This document shows positions 17,140 to 26,963 of a DNA stretch of 37,769 bases, piece by piece. The stretch's first letter is position 1. Every line of letters begins with the position of its first letter. The stretch lies in contig JAADIY010000049.1 of the NCBI GenBank assembly GCA_013151045.1, forward strand, positions 1-37,769, in the 5' to 3' direction. A model generated the notes under the pieces. That model saw nothing but the letters and a program-made list of their open reading frames with translations, searched no databases and had not been told where the DNA came from. The position numbers and the translations under genes are program-made. This stretch comes from Gammaproteobacteria bacterium. Lineage in GTDB: Bacteria > Pseudomonadota > Gammaproteobacteria > GCA-2400775.

Positions 17140-18359
17140 AAGGAAAGACCAACATCCGCACCGACGTCAAATGCTTCACCCATTTCATCACCCAATGCCG
17201 ACTGATAATTTTGTTGTTGACTGATATAGTGATCAAGGTTTCCTGTTACATGAGCCAATGTTGCATCAGCGGAAAAACGAGCAATGCGAACCTTTACCCA
17301 CGGATAAGCCAAACCTAATGTCGCTACCATTAGCAAGAAATTGACTAAATAAAAAACGAATAAACGCATTACGCCCATATTCGACTCCAGCTGTATGACA
17401 TCGTCCATTTTTGTATTAGCAAAAACATGACTGCGAATTTTAGCTGTCGTATAAGCTTTAAACCAAATACCTACAAACAAAAATGGCAGGGATAGGGCCG
17501 CTAAAGTTCCTAACGTTGGTAAGGCTGATATATCAGGAGCACCCCCTACGCCAGCAGAAGCTAAACCTTGAAGCATAGGACTAGTATCAACACCAGCCAA
17601 AACCGCAACAACACCTATAGCAATACTTAGACCGATCATTATCAAAATAGACCAGCCGATCAAACTTAGATAAACCAAATAATATTTTCTTCCTGACAGC
17701 TCAGCACTCAGGTCACCTTGGCCATAGTTATGTCCATTAATGTAGTAAGCAGTAATGGCTTTTTGAATATAGGGCACCATCAGATACATTGCGAATAAAC
17801 CTATCGTAATAATAACAAACCCAGCAGTCCCAAAATAAGATGAACCTGATGAGTAAGATTGATAGCCAACCACCGCACCTATAATTACAGCAACAATCAA
17901 CGGTATAAAAGGCAGCAATAGTATATATTTATATAAACTGCCTAGCTTGCCATCGAATGAAAACCGAACATTTCGATAACTTGTCATACGAGCATTAAAC
18001 TGAATGCTGCGCCATATTACCCATGGCACCACCAAACTCAGCAGCACGGCAAAAACCAAACCCGCCACAGGAAACAAGTTTCCCAAAAATATATAGATTA
18101 ATAATAGCGCAACGGATATCAACCGGCCTTTTAGCAATACTATAGGGTCCGCATGATAATCAAAGCTAGAATTAGAAAGCTTCGTATTACCGTAAAAATA
18201 GCGATTAGTTCTAACCTTAGCCCACGCGGAGTAAACACCTAAAGTTAAAATGGTAAGAATAAGATTCATTATCCAAATCTTAAAAAACTCGCCTCCCGTC
18301 CCAGTGAATTCAAATGGTAGCGCACTCGCCGCCATCTGCGGCTGATCTACTTGATTCAT
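17136..18359 (-). CDS. yjgN: YjgN family (DUF898) multi-pass membrane protein
   Basis: 407 residues and about ten membrane helices. The family signature is repeated: FFKIWIMNLILTILTLGVYSAWAKVR-type sequence at about 26-51 and again, weaker, at about 332-360 (FYLVNFLLMVATLGLAYPW). This suggests an internal duplication. Function is unknown. AAGGGATATCAC precedes the ATG. It overlaps the downstream M48 protease gene by 4 bp. A 177-bp AT-rich gap separates it from the dihydroorotate dehydrogenase gene; I see only a weak CTGTG-TTT-CACAG hairpin (18469-18481) there. Confidence 0.85.
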   Translation of the reverse strand: MNQVDQPQMAASALPFEFTGTGGEFFKIWIMNLILTILTLGVYSAWAKVRTNRYFYGNTKLSNSSFDYHADPIVLLKGRLISVALLLIYIFLGNLFPVAGLVFAVLLSLVVPWVIWRSIQFNARMTSYRNVRFSFDGKLGSLYKYILLLPFIPLIVAVIIGAVVGYQSYSSGSSYFGTAGFVIITIGLFAMYLMVPYIQKAITAYYINGHNYGQGDLSAELSGRKYYLVYLSLIGWSILIMIGLSIAIGVVAVLAGVDTSPMLQGLASAGVGGAPDISALPTLGTLAALSLPFLFVGIWFKAYTTAKIRSHVFANTKMDDVIQLESNMGVMRLFVFYLVNFLLMVATLGLAYPWVKVRIARFSADATLAHVTGNLDHYISQQQNYQSALGDEMGEAFDVGADVGLSF

Positions 18360-18536
18360 GTGATATCCCTTTTTGTTAATTTATTATGAAAACACTATTT
18401 TGTGTCTCTTTTACCTAGAAACTACCTATCGGTAAAACATAAACTAACTTAAAAAATCTTCCTTAAAACTGTGAAACACAGCCTATAATTAAGCAATATA
18501 ACGATAATTTGTGCACCAACTGTTATTTATCCGCTA

Positions 18537-19484
18537 TTAATTTAACTTTAATGTGCCCACCAATTCAGTTACCGAACTCATATTATGCCTCTGCAAATAG
18601 TCAGCAATACCATCATTAATTTTGGTGCAGACAAGTGGGTCATAAAATAATGCCGTACCAACACCTACTGCTGTTGCACCTGCGAGCATAAATTCTATTG
18701 CGTCTGTGGCATTGGTCACGCCACCTTGTCCAATAATAGGAATATTGTGCGCTTTACACACTTGGTAAACTTGATGCACTTTGAGCAAGGCCATCGGTTT
18801 AATAGCAGGACCGGACAAACCGCCTTGGTTGTTACCAATAATTGTTTGTCGCTTCTCGGCGTCGATGGCCATACCCATTAAAGTATTGATTACGGCAAAG
18901 CCATCGCTACCGGCTTCTATGCAGCGTCGCGCATTTTCGGCGATATCTGTTTGGTTTGGTGAAAGTTTAGTAATAATCGGCTTATCGGTGACGGCGCGAC
19001 ATGCCGCAACAACTCGCGCTGACATATCGGGATCATTACCAAAGGTAACACCGCCTGCTTTGACATTAGGGCAGGAGATATTAATTTCGATAGCATCAAT
19101 CGGTGAATCATCAAATAAGCGTGTAACGTCGGCATATTCTTCAAGCGTAGAACCTGAAACATTGGCGATAAAACGGGTTTCATCAAAATCAAGATTGGGC
19201 AGTATGTCATTCACCACATAGCCAGCACCTGGGTTTTGTAAGCCAATGGCATTAAGCATACCCATGTCAGTTTCATAGATGCGGTGCGGTGGATTACCTA
19301 AACGCGGATCCATTGTTGTGCCTTTGAGGCAGACCGCGCCAACATCACAATTTGAAAAACCATCAATGCGCGTATACTCTTCACCAAAGCCAACGCATCC
19401 GGATAACAAAACCAAAGGGGTGGAAAATTCCATTCCACAAAATTTAAGTGCCAGCATATCCTTCGGCGACTGCTTATCTATCAT
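18537..19484 (-). CDS. pyrD: Dihydroorotate dehydrogenase, class 1B catalytic type
   Basis: 315 residues. FMN-binding TIM barrel that oxidises dihydroorotate to orotate in pyrimidine synthesis. The catalytic base is Cys138 in [11 protein letters not shown], which marks class 1; class 2 uses serine. [11 protein letters not shown] (76-86), [10 protein letters not shown] (199-208) and [10 protein letters not shown] (221-230) are typical of the NAD-linked 1B (PyrDB) branch. That form normally needs a PyrK iron-sulfur/FAD partner, which is not in this window. No membrane anchor, so it is cytoplasmic. It is divergent from trmL with only 19 bp between start codons. An alternative role in a related oxidation cannot be ruled out. 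Confidence 0.88.
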   Translation of the reverse strand: MIDKQSPKDMLALKFCGMEFSTPLVLLSGCVGFGEEYTRIDGFSNCDVGAVCLKGTTMDPRLGNPPHRIYETDMGMLNAIGLQNPGAGYVVNDILPNLDFDETRFIANVSGSTLEEYADVTRLFDDSPIDAIEINISCPNVKAGGVTFGNDPDMSARVVAACRAVTDKPIITKLSPNQTDIAENARRCIEAGSDGFAVINTLMGMAIDAEKRQTIIGNNQGGLSGPAIKPMALLKVHQVYQVCKAHNIPIIGQGGVTNATDAIEFMLAGATAVGVGTALFYDPLVCTKINDGIADYLQRHNMSSVTELVGTLKLN

Positions 19485-19503
19485 TCAAACCTGCCTACTC
19501 ATC

Positions 19504-19959
19504 ATGTTTAATATTGTTCTCTTTGAGCCAGAAATACCGCCCAACACCGGTAACATTATACGGCTATGCGCCAACAGTGGGGCATCGCTGCACCTAATAA
19601 AGCCATTAGGGTTTGAGCTGGACGATAAACGACTGCGTCGAGCAGGTCTCGATTACCATGAGTTCGCCAACATCGATCAACACGACTCGCTAGAGGCTTT
19701 TATTGCATCGGTCAAACCTCAACGTCTTATTGCCTGCTCAACTAAAGGCAAACTCACTCACGCTGAGTTTCAATTTAATGCTGACGATGCTTTATTGTTT
19801 GGCCCTGAAACTCGTGGTCTACCTTCTTCTGTTTTGCAATCGACACAAATTTCTGACGTGATTCGAATCCCCATGAAAGCGGATAGCCGTAGTCTCAATT
19901 TATCGAATTCCGTTGCCATTATCCTTTATGAAGCTTGGCGACAACATAATTTCCAATAG
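19504..19959 (+). CDS. trmL: tRNA (cytidine/uridine-34-2'-O)-methyltransferase
   Basis: 151 residues, SPOUT superfamily, usual TrmL length. It methylates the wobble ribose of the tRNA-Leu isoacceptors. The start [18 protein letters not shown] is the family hallmark and fixes the ATG at 19504. [11 protein letters not shown] and [18 protein letters not shown] form the knotted SAM site. There is no ribosome-binding sequence in the 19 bp before the start, so its own promoter must lie within the divergent gene, or the transcript is nearly leaderless. Confidence 0.95.
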   Translation: MFNIVLFEPEIPPNTGNIIRLCANSGASLHLIKPLGFELDDKRLRRAGLDYHEFANIDQHDSLEAFIASVKPQRLIACSTKGKLTHAEFQFNADDALLFGPETRGLPSSVLQSTQISDVIRIPMKADSRSLNLSNSVAIILYEAWRQHNFQ

Positions 19960-20218
19960 CCGCCCTACCCCTATAGAGCCACTTTAGCGACTCAGCTTGC
20001 ATTCAAGCGCGCTGATGAATACTGCCTAATAGTGCTATTTAGTCAGAAATAAATCCACGCCTGTCGGCCATAAAAACTATAACTATTTGTTTTGTATATA
20101 AAAATAATATTTTGTAAACTATTCCGACACTAGACAAGAATAATATAGAGATGAGATGCTTGCGCCCAAATAATGGATAAATGCAACCAAAAAATAACAC
20201 CGTTGTAAGGAATCAATA

Positions 20219-22390
20219 ATGGATAGATTAACTAAGATATTAGCAACCACCCTAACTTTATTATTTATCAGCGCCTGTAGTGGCGGTGGTGGAAACAGTG
20301 CTGTAAGCGCCAGCGCCATCGTGAATGCCAACTTAGGACCAACAGTCGCGATTAATTTCCCTAGCGATAACAGCATTATTATTGGCGACAGCACAACCGT
20401 AAGTGGCACTGCAACTGATCCCGAAGGCGATGCTATAAATCCGGTCGTTATTAGTAGCGGAGGCAATGAAATTGAAGCGGCCGTTGATACTGATGGCAAT
20501 TGGTCAGCACCGAACTTACCTCTTAGCATAGGTGACAACACCATCACAGTTACCGCAACGGATGCCAATGGCGAGGTTTCGGTAACCACCATTAACGTTA
20601 CTGCACAAGCCACAATCATTTCGGCTCCAGGCTCAGCGATTGCTGATAATGACAGAAATCGAATCTTAGTCATTGATGCGGGCACAGGTGGCATTAATAT
20701 CATCGATGAGATCTCAGGAGAAATCACCCCTTTCCCTGTCGACTTTATTGGCGGTACATTGCCTGGCTCTGCTGATGGCACTCTATTCAACGCATTATCA
20801 GGTTCTGGCGAATTAGACGCCGCTAATAATCGTCTTTTTGTCGTCGAAAACACGCTGGCTGGCGATAACCTATTACAAATTGATCTTACTGACGATAGCG
20901 TAATACGACTGCCTATTCGTGTTGAACCAGGCATCGACCAATTCGCTGTCGATTCAGCAAACAATCGATTGCTAGCAATCGATCCAGCTGCACCGGCAAT
21001 CATCGCAATTGACCTTGATGATAACTCAAGCAGCGTTGTATCAAATAATACGGGTGTCGGTACCGGCCCAAATTTAGTGGCACCCACTCGTATCACGATT
21101 GATAACGATGGCACCAACATTCAGGCCATCGTTTATGACGAAGGCATTGCAGGCTTTTTAGCTATCGACCCTAATACCGGTGATCGTACTTTATTAGCAG
21201 GCATTACTACCGATCCCACATTAGTTCGCTCTATTGAAGTCGACCAAGCAAATGACCGTTTATTGGTTGTTACACCAACATCCATCTTTACCGTTGATTT
21301 AACTAACGGAACTTTAGGCCTGCTCTCAGGTGATGATGTGGTCACTCCCTCTGACGCAGTTATAGGTGGCGGGCCATTATTGGTCGACGCAAGCGCGATT
21401 ACCGTTGACGGAACGCGTGCATTAGTCAGCGACAATAACGGTGCCATCATCGCTATTGACCTTACGACAGGCGATCGCACTATCGTTGGCAGCAATGCTC
21501 CTGCGCTGTTAGCAGCAGAACGCTATACCAATGTCATTGTTGATGACGCAACCGGTAATGTCTTCCTCTATTCATTAGAGCCTGGTAGCAATGCATTAAT
21601 AATTAATGACACCGCGAGCGACATCACTTCATCAGTAACCATTGATCAAAGCACGATTGAAATTGACCCAACGCAATTTGTTGTCGATTTTACAAACAAT
21701 ATCGCTTATTTCTTCACGGCTGAAGGTGATGGAATTGCCGCATTAAACTTAGCATCTGGTTCGCTAATTATCGTTTCAGATAACACCAACGTCGGTTCTG
21801 GTATTGAGTTCCAGCTTCCTACAGCGCTGGCATTAGATGCTGCAAATAACCGTATCCTCTATACCGATGCTTATTATGGCAACCCAAGTGTTCGTGCAGT
21901 AGATCTGAGCAATGGTGAGCGTAGCGTATTTTTTGCTAACGATATTCCATGGCCTACAGCAATCATTGTCGATGCCGCGCAAAATCGCGCACTTGTCGCT
22001 GACGATGGTAATCAAACACTCGTTGTCATTGATTTAGACTCAGCAAATGGCACCGTATTTGATGCTCGAGCTAATGACGATTTAAATTTAGATTTTGCTG
22101 TGATCGCTGTAGACAGTGATAGCAACATTGCTTATCTACTTAGCCCAATAACGCGAGTCTTATCATCGGTCAATCTGGCAACCGGCGAGACTCAAGTTAT
22201 CTCTGCCATTGATGACAACGGACCTGAAGCTATAGGTGGCAATCAAGTCGGTAACGGACTCGGGTTTATCTTCCCTATCGCTATCGCTTGGGATGAAGCT
22301 GCGCAACGCTTATTGGTCGCCGACCCGGCTATCAAAGGAATTGTAACGGTAGAGCCTAACTCAGGTGACCGCGCTATCAGCGTAGACTAA
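20219..22390 (+). CDS. Ig-like / beta-propeller lipoprotein
   Basis: 723 residues. The signal peptide ends in the lipobox FISAC (Cys20), followed by SGGGG, so it is a lipoprotein, probably at the outer membrane. Residues about 40-130 form one Ig-like domain of the bacterial type (DGNWSAPNLPLSIGDNTITV). The remainder is a series of irregular repeats of about 45-60 residues with recurring ANNRLL(V/A)ID and TGDRTLL motifs, the signature of an NHL/YVTN-like beta-propeller, perhaps seven or eight blades. Such proteins bind ligands or partners at the surface; none can be named. The composition is rich in Asp, Asn, Thr, Ile and Ala and low in Lys and Cys. TAAGGA precedes the ATG. It is transcribed alone and ends in a strong terminator. 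Confidence 0.85.
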   Translation: MDRLTKILATTLTLLFISACSGGGGNSAVSASAIVNANLGPTVAINFPSDNSIIIGDSTTVSGTATDPEGDAINPVVISSGGNEIEAAVDTDGNWSAPNLPLSIGDNTITVTATDANGEVSVTTINVTAQATIISAPGSAIADNDRNRILVIDAGTGGINIIDEISGEITPFPVDFIGGTLPGSADGTLFNALSGSGELDAANNRLFVVENTLAGDNLLQIDLTDDSVIRLPIRVEPGIDQFAVDSANNRLLAIDPAAPAIIAIDLDDNSSSVVSNNTGVGTGPNLVAPTRITIDNDGTNIQAIVYDEGIAGFLAIDPNTGDRTLLAGITTDPTLVRSIEVDQANDRLLVVTPTSIFTVDLTNGTLGLLSGDDVVTPSDAVIGGGPLLVDASAITVDGTRALVSDNNGAIIAIDLTTGDRTIVGSNAPALLAAERYTNVIVDDATGNVFLYSLEPGSNALIINDTASDITSSVTIDQSTIEIDPTQFVVDFTNNIAYFFTAEGDGIAALNLASGSLIIVSDNTNVGSGIEFQLPTALALDAANNRILYTDAYYGNPSVRAVDLSNGERSVFFANDIPWPTAIIVDAAQNRALVADDGNQTLVVIDLDSANGTVFDARANDDLNLDFAVIAVDSDSNIAYLLSPITRVLSSVNLATGETQVISAIDDNGPEAIGGNQVGNGLGFIFPIAIAWDEAAQRLLVADPAIKGIVTVEPNSGDRAISVD

Positions 22391-22403
22391 GACGAAATAT
22401 ATC

Positions 22404-22448
22404 CGCTACCTTGATTCTTATCGAACAAAAATCAAGGTAGCGTTTTTT
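22404..22448 (+). terminator. Rho-independent terminator after the lipoprotein gene
   Basis: CGCTACCTTGATT pairs perfectly (13 bp) with AATCAAGGTAGCG, followed by TTTTTT on the plus strand. The 3' arm and T-run lie inside the last codons of convergent lysA (stop at 22432-22434). On the minus strand no T-run follows, so it serves mainly the plus-strand gene. Confidence 0.88.
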
Positions 22449-23682
22449 CACCCCGCATGAGATCAGCCATCGATTCGCGTGCACGCACCATATGAACTTG
22501 CTCACCATCAACAATGACCTCAGCAGCACGTGGTCGTGAATTATAATTAGAACTCATACTCGCACCATAAGCACCAGATGAACGCACTGCTAGTAAATCA
22601 CCTTCGTCCAATGCAAGCTCTCTATCCTTGCCAAGAAAATCGCCCGTCTCACAAACCGGTCCAACGATATCGTATAACTTAGTATCACCATCCGCTTTAA
22701 CATTAACCGGCACAATATCTTGCCAAGCTTGATATAAAGCAGGACGCATCAAATCATTCATCGCCGCATCAACAATAGCAAAATTCTTATGTGGACTGTG
22801 CTTGAGATACTCTACTCGCGTTAACAACACACCAGCATTAGCGACTATAGCTCGCCCAGGCTCAAGCAAAACTTTGATACCTGAGACAGGTTGCAGAGCC
22901 CGCAAAACCTCCGCAGCATAATCGTCGGGCAATGGTGGAACCTCATCTTGGTAACACACACCAAGCCCACCACCAATATCGATGTGACCAATATCAATGC
23001 CCTCATTTTTTAAAGTCTGAATTAACGTGACAACACGTCTTGTCGCATCAGCAAATGGTGCAATATCTGTTAGTTGCGAACCTATGTGACAATCAATACC
23101 CTGTACCGCGACATGACTCATTGATGTTGCATCACGATAAGCATCTAAGGCTTCAGAAAAATCGATGCCGAATTTATTCTCTTTTAAACCCGTAGAAATA
23201 TACGGGTGCGTCTTGGCATCAACGTCCGGATTGACGCGCAATGATACCGGCGCGGTGGTGCCCATTTTTTGCGCGACCTGCTGTATACGTATTAACTCTG
23301 AACGTGATTCAACATTAATACAATACACACCCTTCTCTAAAGCAAATTCTATTTCCTCACGACGCTTGCCAACCCCCGAGAAAACGACTTTATTTGCTTC
23401 GCCGCCTGCGGCTAAAACACGCTCCAACTCTCCGGCCGAGACAATATCAAAACCCGAACCTAATCGCGCTAACATATTAAGCACGGCGAGGTTACTGTTA
23501 GCCTTAACCGCATAACAAACTAAATGATCAACCTCAGCAAAGGCCTGGTCAAACGCATTCCAATGACGCTCAATGGTCGCGCGCGAATAAACATAACAAG
23601 GCGTATCGAACTGCTCTGCAATACTATTAAGTCCAACTTGCTCGCAAAAAAGTTGCTGCCCTTGGCGTGAAAAATAATCCAC
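22432..23682 (-). CDS. lysA: Diaminopimelate decarboxylase
   Basis: 416 residues. PLP enzyme that turns meso-diaminopimelate into lysine. The PLP-binding lysine is Lys60 in YAVKAN; HIDIGGGLG and LLEPGRAIVANAG are the phosphate and barrel motifs, and GPVCETGDF carries the active-site cysteine. The start is GTG, sharing one base with the lptM stop (TAGTG), so the genes are coupled. The usual downstream dapF is not present here; the 3' end overlaps the terminator of the convergent lipoprotein gene. Confidence 0.96.
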   Translation of the reverse strand: MDYFSRQGQQLFCEQVGLNSIAEQFDTPCYVYSRATIERHWNAFDQAFAEVDHLVCYAVKANSNLAVLNMLARLGSGFDIVSAGELERVLAAGGEANKVVFSGVGKRREEIEFALEKGVYCINVESRSELIRIQQVAQKMGTTAPVSLRVNPDVDAKTHPYISTGLKENKFGIDFSEALDAYRDATSMSHVAVQGIDCHIGSQLTDIAPFADATRRVVTLIQTLKNEGIDIGHIDIGGGLGVCYQDEVPPLPDDYAAEVLRALQPVSGIKVLLEPGRAIVANAGVLLTRVEYLKHSPHKNFAIVDAAMNDLMRPALYQAWQDIVPVNVKADGDTKLYDIVGPVCETGDFLGKDRELALDEGDLLAVRSSGAYGASMSSNYNSRPRAAEVIVDGEQVHMVRARESMADLMRGEKTLP

Positions 23683-23810
23683 TACTCAGCCTCGCGCTCG
23701 TCATTGACCGATGCATCATCAGATACACTATCTGGCAACACCAAATCGCCTTTTTGACCACAGCCAAACAAAATAAAAATGAGCGGAATTAGTATTAGCA
23801 AGAATTTCAT
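23682..23810 (-). CDS. lptM: LptM (YifL) small lipoprotein
   Basis: 42 residues, too short for many gene finders. The sequence begins MKFLLILIPLIFILFGC, a signal peptide with lipobox LFGC (Cys17), followed by the family motif CGQKGDLVLP. LptM assists disulfide maturation of LptD in the lipopolysaccharide transport machine at the outer membrane. The ATG at 23810 follows AGGTGGG. It sits just before lysA, as in other gammaproteobacteria, and overlaps its GTG start by one base. The acidic tail (about 27-42) is variable. Confidence 0.9.
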   Translation of the reverse strand: MKFLLILIPLIFILFGCGQKGDLVLPDSVSDDASVNDEREAE

Positions 23811-23881
23811 AAACCCACCTAAATAAGATAGGCGTAGTATAAACACTTGTGCCGAACGATGCCTAAGGATTTAGGCAAGCT

Positions 23882-26725
23882 CTACGCAGTAGAAGGCAAT
23901 GTGTGTGTATGAGCAAAAATCAACGCATCATTAAACTGGTGTTCGAGTTGTTTCTTATAGGCTAGATGATGAGAAGTGGCAGGCATTAACAACTTTTCAC
24001 CAGACAATATCGAATCAGGCATATTGAGATCGGTAACAACTATCTGTGACAATTTATAGCTATTGCCCTTATTATTAGTGCTATTAATTATATATTCAGC
24101 GACCTGAACGAAGATCAAATCTCCCAACTCCTTCGAATTGAATTCTTTATTATCACATAATATTTTTAACTCTAGTTCGCCTTCGCCATTGATAACGCCA
24201 CCCACCTGTAACGATGATTTATTGCTATGCAAACCTGGCTGACGCACCAATTTACGGCGCACAAGACGCCATGATTCTACGCCATGACCGGCCACTTCAT
24301 AATAATTTACCGGTAGCACTTCACCCGCAGTGCCTTTTTGTTTTTGCTTGCTCAAATATATCGATTCAAACAAATGATCATAATGCGTTAACAAAAATTG
24401 GCTGTTCGAATGTCTCAATTTTTGATGAAATAATGTTCCACGCTCATCTAGCACATACACTGACGCACGATCACCTTCCAAGTAATAAAAAAGTTGTATC
24501 TCATCACAATGATTTTGCTTATATATAATAGGTAAAATCGTGTTCTTCAAAGTATATCGATCAATCACCGTGTCTGAATATGCACAAGGCGCCTTAGCAA
24601 GGTGCTCCAACATATCAGAGTAGTCACCGATGCATTGATAACTTAACTCACCTTCCTGCATCGATAATGAATACAGTTCATCGCCAACTGCCAAAATATA
24701 TTGACCTTTAGATTGACTTGGCCTGACATAAAAGTAACGCATAATATCTTGAAACAATGTTTCAATACGCAAGCCAATCATCATCCCACGCGCTGATGAA
24801 AAACTACGACAAGTAAAAGGTAATGCCGCACTAGAAACTCCCGAAACAGTTAATCGTGAGTACTCACACAAACAATTGAGAATTGCATTATTACCTCTAT
24901 AATGTTGAGTTAGCACCTCACCCCAACTAGTGGTAATCAACATATCAATAGTGCCTACCAAGTTGTAATGCATACCGCTATAACATAGCGCATCACTTTG
25001 ATTGCTCATCAGTTGGCGCCCTTCACCTGATATTTGCGCCATGGGGTCAACCCCCATATTAATGATAGCTATGGCTTTTGTCACTCGGGCATTCTTAGCA
25101 TAATCATCGGTATTCTGAGAGCTCAGAGCAACACCTAAAAATGTAGTATTAATACAATCTACTACCGCTTGCAGCTCACGCGAGCTTAGTTTGCTCGCAC
25201 CGGCATAAACACCTACGCCAGAATATCCATCAAGCACTTTATTAAAATAAGCCCAGGCAATAACCTCTAACACGTTACCACCAACTTTAAGCGGAGCCAT
25301 ATTGTCGGTCTGATGAACATCCACTGTGCCGGGATAAAGCGCCCAAACCACTGAGCCCGCTTTATTAACTTCGTAATGCAAAGAAAGTCGGCTTTCCCAT
25401 AAATTACCGCTGATACCACGGTTAATAATGTCGACTTTACCGGCTTTACGTTCAAACGTTGCAAACAATTTTCTACCCAACAAATTCATATCTTCTTGTT
25501 CGATATTTGCTAGGGCAGAATTTTCACGGACAAAGTCTGACAAAAATCGATAGCAATGGGTAAGCTCATCAACTAGCATTTTTCTTTCATCGGTAACACG
25601 ATGAATTTTCCATTGCGCTCGCGAGTCAAGTATCTTGAGATAATTGGCATCCCAACCCCAAGACTGAACGGCATCGCGCATATAGTTCCAACGCCAATTA
25701 CGATTGCGCATACGCCCATATTCACTGACTTTTAAATTAACCTTAAAATAAAAGCAGCGACGCAATAGATCGATTCGATTTTCGTCACCAAATGTCTGCA
25801 AATGTTCATCGAGCTTTTTATACAACATGACGTAGGGATCTAATTCTGTTAGATCATTGCCGCCTTCATAGACTGCACGCTTATAACGTTGCGAAAGTAA
25901 ATCTCCACTATTTCGCTCACGGGCATAAACCTCCATCAACAATAGTTTGAGTACAGACTTATACGGCGAATCTATGGCTTTAAATAATTGCCATAATGAT
26001 GCGCCAAAAAACTCTTCTAACGGAATTGATGACAAACCACCAAAATCAACGCACTCACCTACTTTGATAAAACGATTATGTTTTAATTTATGGGCAATGG
26101 CTTCATAGTTATCTTCCTCCTCAGGCGGCACCAACCACCACAAAGGATAACAACCTGCCAATAAAACACTGGTGCGATAAAATTCATCTAACAATAAATG
26201 GTATTGCGCGCTACCACTGCTTTCGCCAGACAGATCACTCATTTCGCCCGCGCGAAATGTTTCTGGGTTCATTAGATAAATATTGATCTCAATGCCAATA
26301 CCATCCGCCCATTCTTCTACAGCTTTGGCTTTTTCTGATAACTCGAGCAAGTCTTTCTTTTTTAAGCTTGGCGCATGACACACCCAGACATCAAAGTCAC
26401 TCTTATCTGAATAGGCAACCGTTCCGCTACTACCCATCAAAAAAACAGAGCTGATGTCGTAACGCATTAACGGCCGGCGCTTATACTCAAAGCCTTTGCT
26501 TAAACGTATGGCGGCTTCTTTAACTACCTTGCTTGGACTGTAGTCGGCGATACCACTAGGTGTATCAGTGGCGATAAAACCTGGCAGCAAAGGGTGATTA
26601 ACATGGAAAAATAACGGCAATAAATCAAGTGCATCTCGCTGATGTTCACGCAGAGAATGTCGAGTACGCTCAATTCGGTCAAAATTTAGAGCGAGGAACC
26701 GTCTTTTTATTGCTTTTACTTCCAC
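23882..26725 (-). CDS. cyaA: Class I adenylate cyclase
   Basis: 947 residues, close to the enterobacterial length of about 850 plus insertions. It makes cAMP for CRP. The catalytic nucleotidyltransferase site is GSSGTVAYSDKSDFDVW (98-114) with Asp110 and Asp112. The C-terminal half is the regulatory region, which in enterics responds to the phosphotransferase system. The start is GTG at 26725 with AAGGGAA 14 nt upstream; enteric cyaA also uses a weak start. It is divergent from the PAS/GGDEF gene across 238 bp. I found no clear CRP site there. Confidence 0.95.
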   Translation of the reverse strand: MEVKAIKRRFLALNFDRIERTRHSLREHQRDALDLLPLFFHVNHPLLPGFIATDTPSGIADYSPSKVVKEAAIRLSKGFEYKRRPLMRYDISSVFLMGSSGTVAYSDKSDFDVWVCHAPSLKKKDLLELSEKAKAVEEWADGIGIEINIYLMNPETFRAGEMSDLSGESSGSAQYHLLLDEFYRTSVLLAGCYPLWWLVPPEEEDNYEAIAHKLKHNRFIKVGECVDFGGLSSIPLEEFFGASLWQLFKAIDSPYKSVLKLLLMEVYARERNSGDLLSQRYKRAVYEGGNDLTELDPYVMLYKKLDEHLQTFGDENRIDLLRRCFYFKVNLKVSEYGRMRNRNWRWNYMRDAVQSWGWDANYLKILDSRAQWKIHRVTDERKMLVDELTHCYRFLSDFVRENSALANIEQEDMNLLGRKLFATFERKAGKVDIINRGISGNLWESRLSLHYEVNKAGSVVWALYPGTVDVHQTDNMAPLKVGGNVLEVIAWAYFNKVLDGYSGVGVYAGASKLSSRELQAVVDCINTTFLGVALSSQNTDDYAKNARVTKAIAIINMGVDPMAQISGEGRQLMSNQSDALCYSGMHYNLVGTIDMLITTSWGEVLTQHYRGNNAILNCLCEYSRLTVSGVSSAALPFTCRSFSSARGMMIGLRIETLFQDIMRYFYVRPSQSKGQYILAVGDELYSLSMQEGELSYQCIGDYSDMLEHLAKAPCAYSDTVIDRYTLKNTILPIIYKQNHCDEIQLFYYLEGDRASVYVLDERGTLFHQKLRHSNSQFLLTHYDHLFESIYLSKQKQKGTAGEVLPVNYYEVAGHGVESWRLVRRKLVRQPGLHSNKSSLQVGGVINGEGELELKILCDNKEFNSKELGDLIFVQVAEYIINSTNNKGNSYKLSQIVVTDLNMPDSILSGEKLLMPATSHHLAYKKQLEHQFNDALIFAHTHTLPSTA

Positions 26726-26963
26726 ACGCTGATGTTTCCCTTAATTTGCAAATATATTGATCCGAAGCTAGGTAGCGTCACCCTGAATGAAATAACACAG
26801 ACTAAATCGACGTAATCTCAGTCATTTATCGGCAAATTGTGCGATTACTAGAGAGCAATCTCCACAAGGAAACAGACAGCAAAATCCGCCTCAAGCAGTC
26901 AACGACTTGGCCGTTAACCCCTATATAACAGACTGAAACACATGAAAATGTAGGAGACACAAA
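26726..26963. other. Divergent control region between cyaA and the PAS/GGDEF gene
   Basis: 238 bp that must hold both promoters. A TGTGA-like half site at about 26837 lacks a proper partner, so I do not call a CRP site. Nothing else stands out. Confidence 0.35.

Noticed and set aside
18469-18481. Terminator after the dihydroorotate dehydrogenase gene
   Set aside because: A 5-bp CTGTG/CACAG hairpin with only four T is too weak to call.
19279-19503. 75-residue N-terminal extension of TrmL
   Set aside because: It is antisense to the divergent pyrD gene; TrmL proteins start at MFNIVLFEP.
20119-21120. 333-codon minus-strand frame
   Set aside because: Antisense shadow of the beta-propeller lipoprotein, whose signal peptide, lipobox and repeats show the plus strand is the coding one.
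26830-26850. Possible CRP site between cyaA and the PAS/GGDEF gene
   Set aside because: Only one TGTG half is present; the partner half is absent at the correct spacing.
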